A stretch of 64,000 bases of DNA from Pseudoalteromonas sp. P1-25 (GTDB taxonomy: Bacteria; Pseudomonadota; Gammaproteobacteria; Enterobacterales; Alteromonadaceae), in the NCBI RefSeq assembly GCF_001401805.1, contig NZ_LKDW01000021.1:1-64000 (forward strand), given 5' to 3'. The notes beneath the pieces were generated by a model, which was not told the DNA's origin, searched no databases, and saw only the letters and a list, made by a program, of their open reading frames with translations. Position 1 is the first letter of the stretch, and each line of letters begins with the position of its first letter. Shown here piece by piece: positions 62,448-64,000 of the stretch. The translations under genes were made by a program, and so were the position numbers.

Positions 62448-62486
62448 TTGAGCGACTGTTCAAGTTAAAATTGAGCATACGTTCAA
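62448..62486. promoter_or_regulatory. Tandem TetR-type operators
   Basis: Two 16-bp near-palindromes, TTGAGCGACTGTTCAA (62448-62463) and TTGAGCATACGTTCAA (62471-62486), share the outer halves TTGAGC and GTTCAA. Their starts are 23 bases apart, close to two helical turns. They lie just before the tetR start and probably bind its product. Confidence 0.7.
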
Positions 62487-62502
62487 AATAGTTGAGATTA
62501 AA

Positions 62503-63090
62503 ATGGCTAACAAAGTTAAATTTGAGCGCGATAATGTAATTCGCGTTGCAAGCCAATTGTTTTGGGAAAAGGGGTTTAACGCCACCTCAACCCGCGATTT
62601 ACAAGAAGCTATTAACATGCGCCCTGGCAGTATATATGCGGCGTTTGGCTCTAAAGAAGGCTTATACAGCGAGTCTTTAAAAGACTACACAGTACAAATG
62701 AAAAGCCAAATTGATGGGTTTTTAGCAAGCTCTGACTCTGTTTTAGGTGGTTTACGTGCGTTTGTAGAAAACGTAATTATTAAAACCAAAGACTGTAGCC
62801 CAAGTGCTATTTGTATGTTGGTAAAAGCAAACAGTGAATTTGCAGAAAAAGATGCCTCATTATATGAGCTGAGTTTAGACTTATCGGCAAAGTTTGAAGC
62901 CTATCTAACCAGCTTGTTTGCTCAAGCTATTAAAAATAATGAGCTGAGCAGTAACCTTACGGCTCTTGAATATGCGCAGTTTTTTCAGGTGCAGTTTACT
63001 GGGCTACGTGGCTATTTTAACCGCCCAGGCGTTGATCAATTAGCGCAGCCGATGATCGACCAAATGTTTACCTTGATCAAAAAGCTATAA
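62503..63090 (+). CDS. TetR-family transcriptional regulator
   Basis: A 195-residue repressor. The N-terminal helix-turn-helix (about 8-55; RDNVIRVASQLFWEKGFNATSTRDLQEAINMRPGSIYAAFGSKEGLY) is typical of the TetR/AcrR family, and the C-terminal ligand domain has a Cys pair region (TKDCSPSAICMLVKANSEF) that could sense oxidants or electrophiles. It is divergent from an AhpD-like gene with tandem palindromes in its own promoter, so auto-repression is likely. The ligand is unknown. Confidence 0.88.
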   Translation: MANKVKFERDNVIRVASQLFWEKGFNATSTRDLQEAINMRPGSIYAAFGSKEGLYSESLKDYTVQMKSQIDGFLASSDSVLGGLRAFVENVIIKTKDCSPSAICMLVKANSEFAEKDASLYELSLDLSAKFEAYLTSLFAQAIKNNELSSNLTALEYAQFFQVQFTGLRGYFNRPGVDQLAQPMIDQMFTLIKKL

Positions 63091-63124
63091 CTTTTCGCAT
63101 TACTCACTGCTAAAGTCTCAACTA

Positions 63125-63162
63125 AAAAAAGCGGCTAATTCGCACGAATTAGCCGCTTTTTT
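63125..63162. terminator. Bidirectional terminator between tetR and the chemoreceptor gene
   Basis: A 12-bp GC-rich inverted repeat (GCGGCTAATTCG, 63131-63142, and CGAATTAGCCGC, 63145-63156) flanked by A-run and T-run. It suits both convergent genes. Confidence 0.88.
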
Positions 63163-63183
63163 ATTTTTTAGAACAAACTTCAC

Positions 63184-64000
63184 TTATGTTTTAAGTTTAT
63201 TGAGCTCGCTATCTTGTTGCGCTACCAATGCATTAAGTGCTTCACTGCTGTCTCCCGCTTGGGTAGATAAGTCAGCAAGCTGCGATGCGGCATCAGAAAT
63301 AAGCGTAAGGTTACGGTTTATTTCTTCTGTTACTAGGCTTTGTTCCTCCGCTGCGGTGGCAATGTGGGTAATTTGATTTGTAATTTCATCCACTTTTACT
63401 ACAACACTATGCAGCGCATCAAACGCTACTGAGGTTTCGTTTACAGCACTCTCAGCACGTATAACACCATTTTCAATCACGGTTGATGCGTTACCTACTT
63501 CAGATAGTAAACTATCGATAAGTTGGCTAATATCATCGGTAGATGAACGTGTTTTAGAAGCAAGTGCACGCACTTCATCGGCAACCACTGCAAAGCCACG
63601 ACCATGCTCGCCCGCACGTGCGGCTTCAATGGCGGCGTTAAGTGCAAGTAAGTTTGTTTGCTCTGAAATGGTTCTGATCACATCTAAAATTTGCGTAATA
63701 TCTTTACTACGCGACGCCACTTTTTCAACCGCTTGGTTGGCTTCTTTTATTTCTTCAGACATGGTTTTAACTTGGCTCATAGCCGATGATAAGCTCGACT
63801 CACTACTTACCACTAAACCATTTATTTCATCCGCTTGTTGAGCAGATTGCTCAGAGGCTCTGGCCACCTCAAGTGCGGTGGCGCTCATTTCGTTCATGGC
63901 CGTTACTACGCTTTCAATTTCTTGAAATTGCGATTGCACGTTATGTTTTGTATCAATAGCAATATGCTGTGCTATTTCGCCTTGCTGCTTAGTTTGAGAT
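63184..64000 (-). CDS. Methyl-accepting chemotaxis protein, C-terminal part (cut by window edge)
   Basis: The signalling domain of a chemoreceptor, open to the window end; the true start is beyond it. The hairpin-tip sequence [39 protein letters not shown] is diagnostic of the MCP family and is the CheA/CheW-binding region. The coiled-coil methylation helices lie on both sides ([37 protein letters not shown]). No sensor domain is visible in the window. Confidence 0.95.
   Translation of the reverse strand, partial: SQTKQQGEIAQHIAIDTKHNVQSQFQEIESVVTAMNEMSATALEVARASEQSAQQADEINGLVVSSESSLSSAMSQVKTMSEEIKEANQAVEKVASRSKDITQILDVIRTISEQTNLLALNAAIEAARAGEHGRGFAVVADEVRALASKTRSSTDDISQLIDSLLSEVGNASTVIENGVIRAESAVNETSVAFDALHSVVVKVDEITNQITHIATAAEEQSLVTEEINRNLTLISDAASQLADLSTQAGDSSEALNALVAQQDSELNKLKT

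Noticed and set aside
1-64000. tRNA, rRNA or CRISPR genes
   Set aside because: No tRNA-like cloverleaf, rRNA segment or direct-repeat array was recognised while reading the intergenic regions. A covariance-model scan would settle this.

Overview
The window reads as chromosome of an AT-rich marine gammaproteobacterium, most likely Pseudoalteromonas or a close relative. This is inferred from the gene repertoire (a curli locus with one very large curlin, a trehalose TonB/MFS/GH37 cluster, a CSS-EAL protein) and the codon and AT bias. No rRNA or marker gene is present to prove it. No tRNA, CRISPR array or intact transposase was seen.

Left part (1-18.4 kb): a secreted S8 protease on the minus strand. 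Next is a compact curli locus: one 500-residue curlin with about 20 repeats, then csgE, csgF and csgG, with a convergent CsgD-like LuxR regulator. A trehalose module follows: an MFS transporter and a cytoplasmic GH37 trehalase in one operon, a LacI-family regulator, and a TonB receptor on the other strand. Two near-identical LacI-type palindromes sit before the MFS operon and before the receptor. Then come a thioredoxin-like lipoprotein, a CSS-EAL c-di-GMP phosphodiesterase, an SGNH hydrolase, a DsrE-like protein, and a flavodoxin-like reductase divergent from a SoxR regulator with a SoxR box between them.

Central part (18.4-57.6 kb, all on the minus strand): one large type VI secretion (T6SS) locus. 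All 13 core genes tssA-M are present, with TagJ, a second TssC-like protein, TagH/Fha, TagF, a PP2C phosphatase and, divergently, a Hanks-type kinase. This is the full threonine-phosphorylation control set. hcp and vgrG lead into a cargo operon: a 118-residue unknown, a PAAR tip, two unknown coupled proteins (one resembling a degenerate ketoacyl synthase), and a 1663-residue Rhs protein. Its tip ends in a Tde-like (Ntox15, HxxD) DNase domain and is followed by a Tdi-like GAD/DUF1851 immunity gene. Beyond it lies an array of candidate effector and immunity genes: a peptidoglycan hydrolase with exported partners, a Tiki/ChaN/EreA-like protein with an exported partner, and a class-3 lipase with a DUF6795-like partner.

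Right part (58-64 kb): the kinase, a PEGA lipoprotein, a DUF1294 membrane protein, a secreted DUF1579-like protein, an AhpD-like protein divergent from a TetR regulator, and the 3' end of a chemotaxis receptor cut by the window edge. A roughly 197-bp MITE-like element lies between the AhpD-like gene and the tetR gene, next to tandem TetR-type palindromes.

The most promising new biology is the T6SS cargo operon. It has uncharacterised coupled proteins between PAAR and Rhs where known Rhs chaperones would be expected, an Rhs tip with an unassigned domain ahead of the nuclease, and several effector-immunity pairs not assigned to described families.
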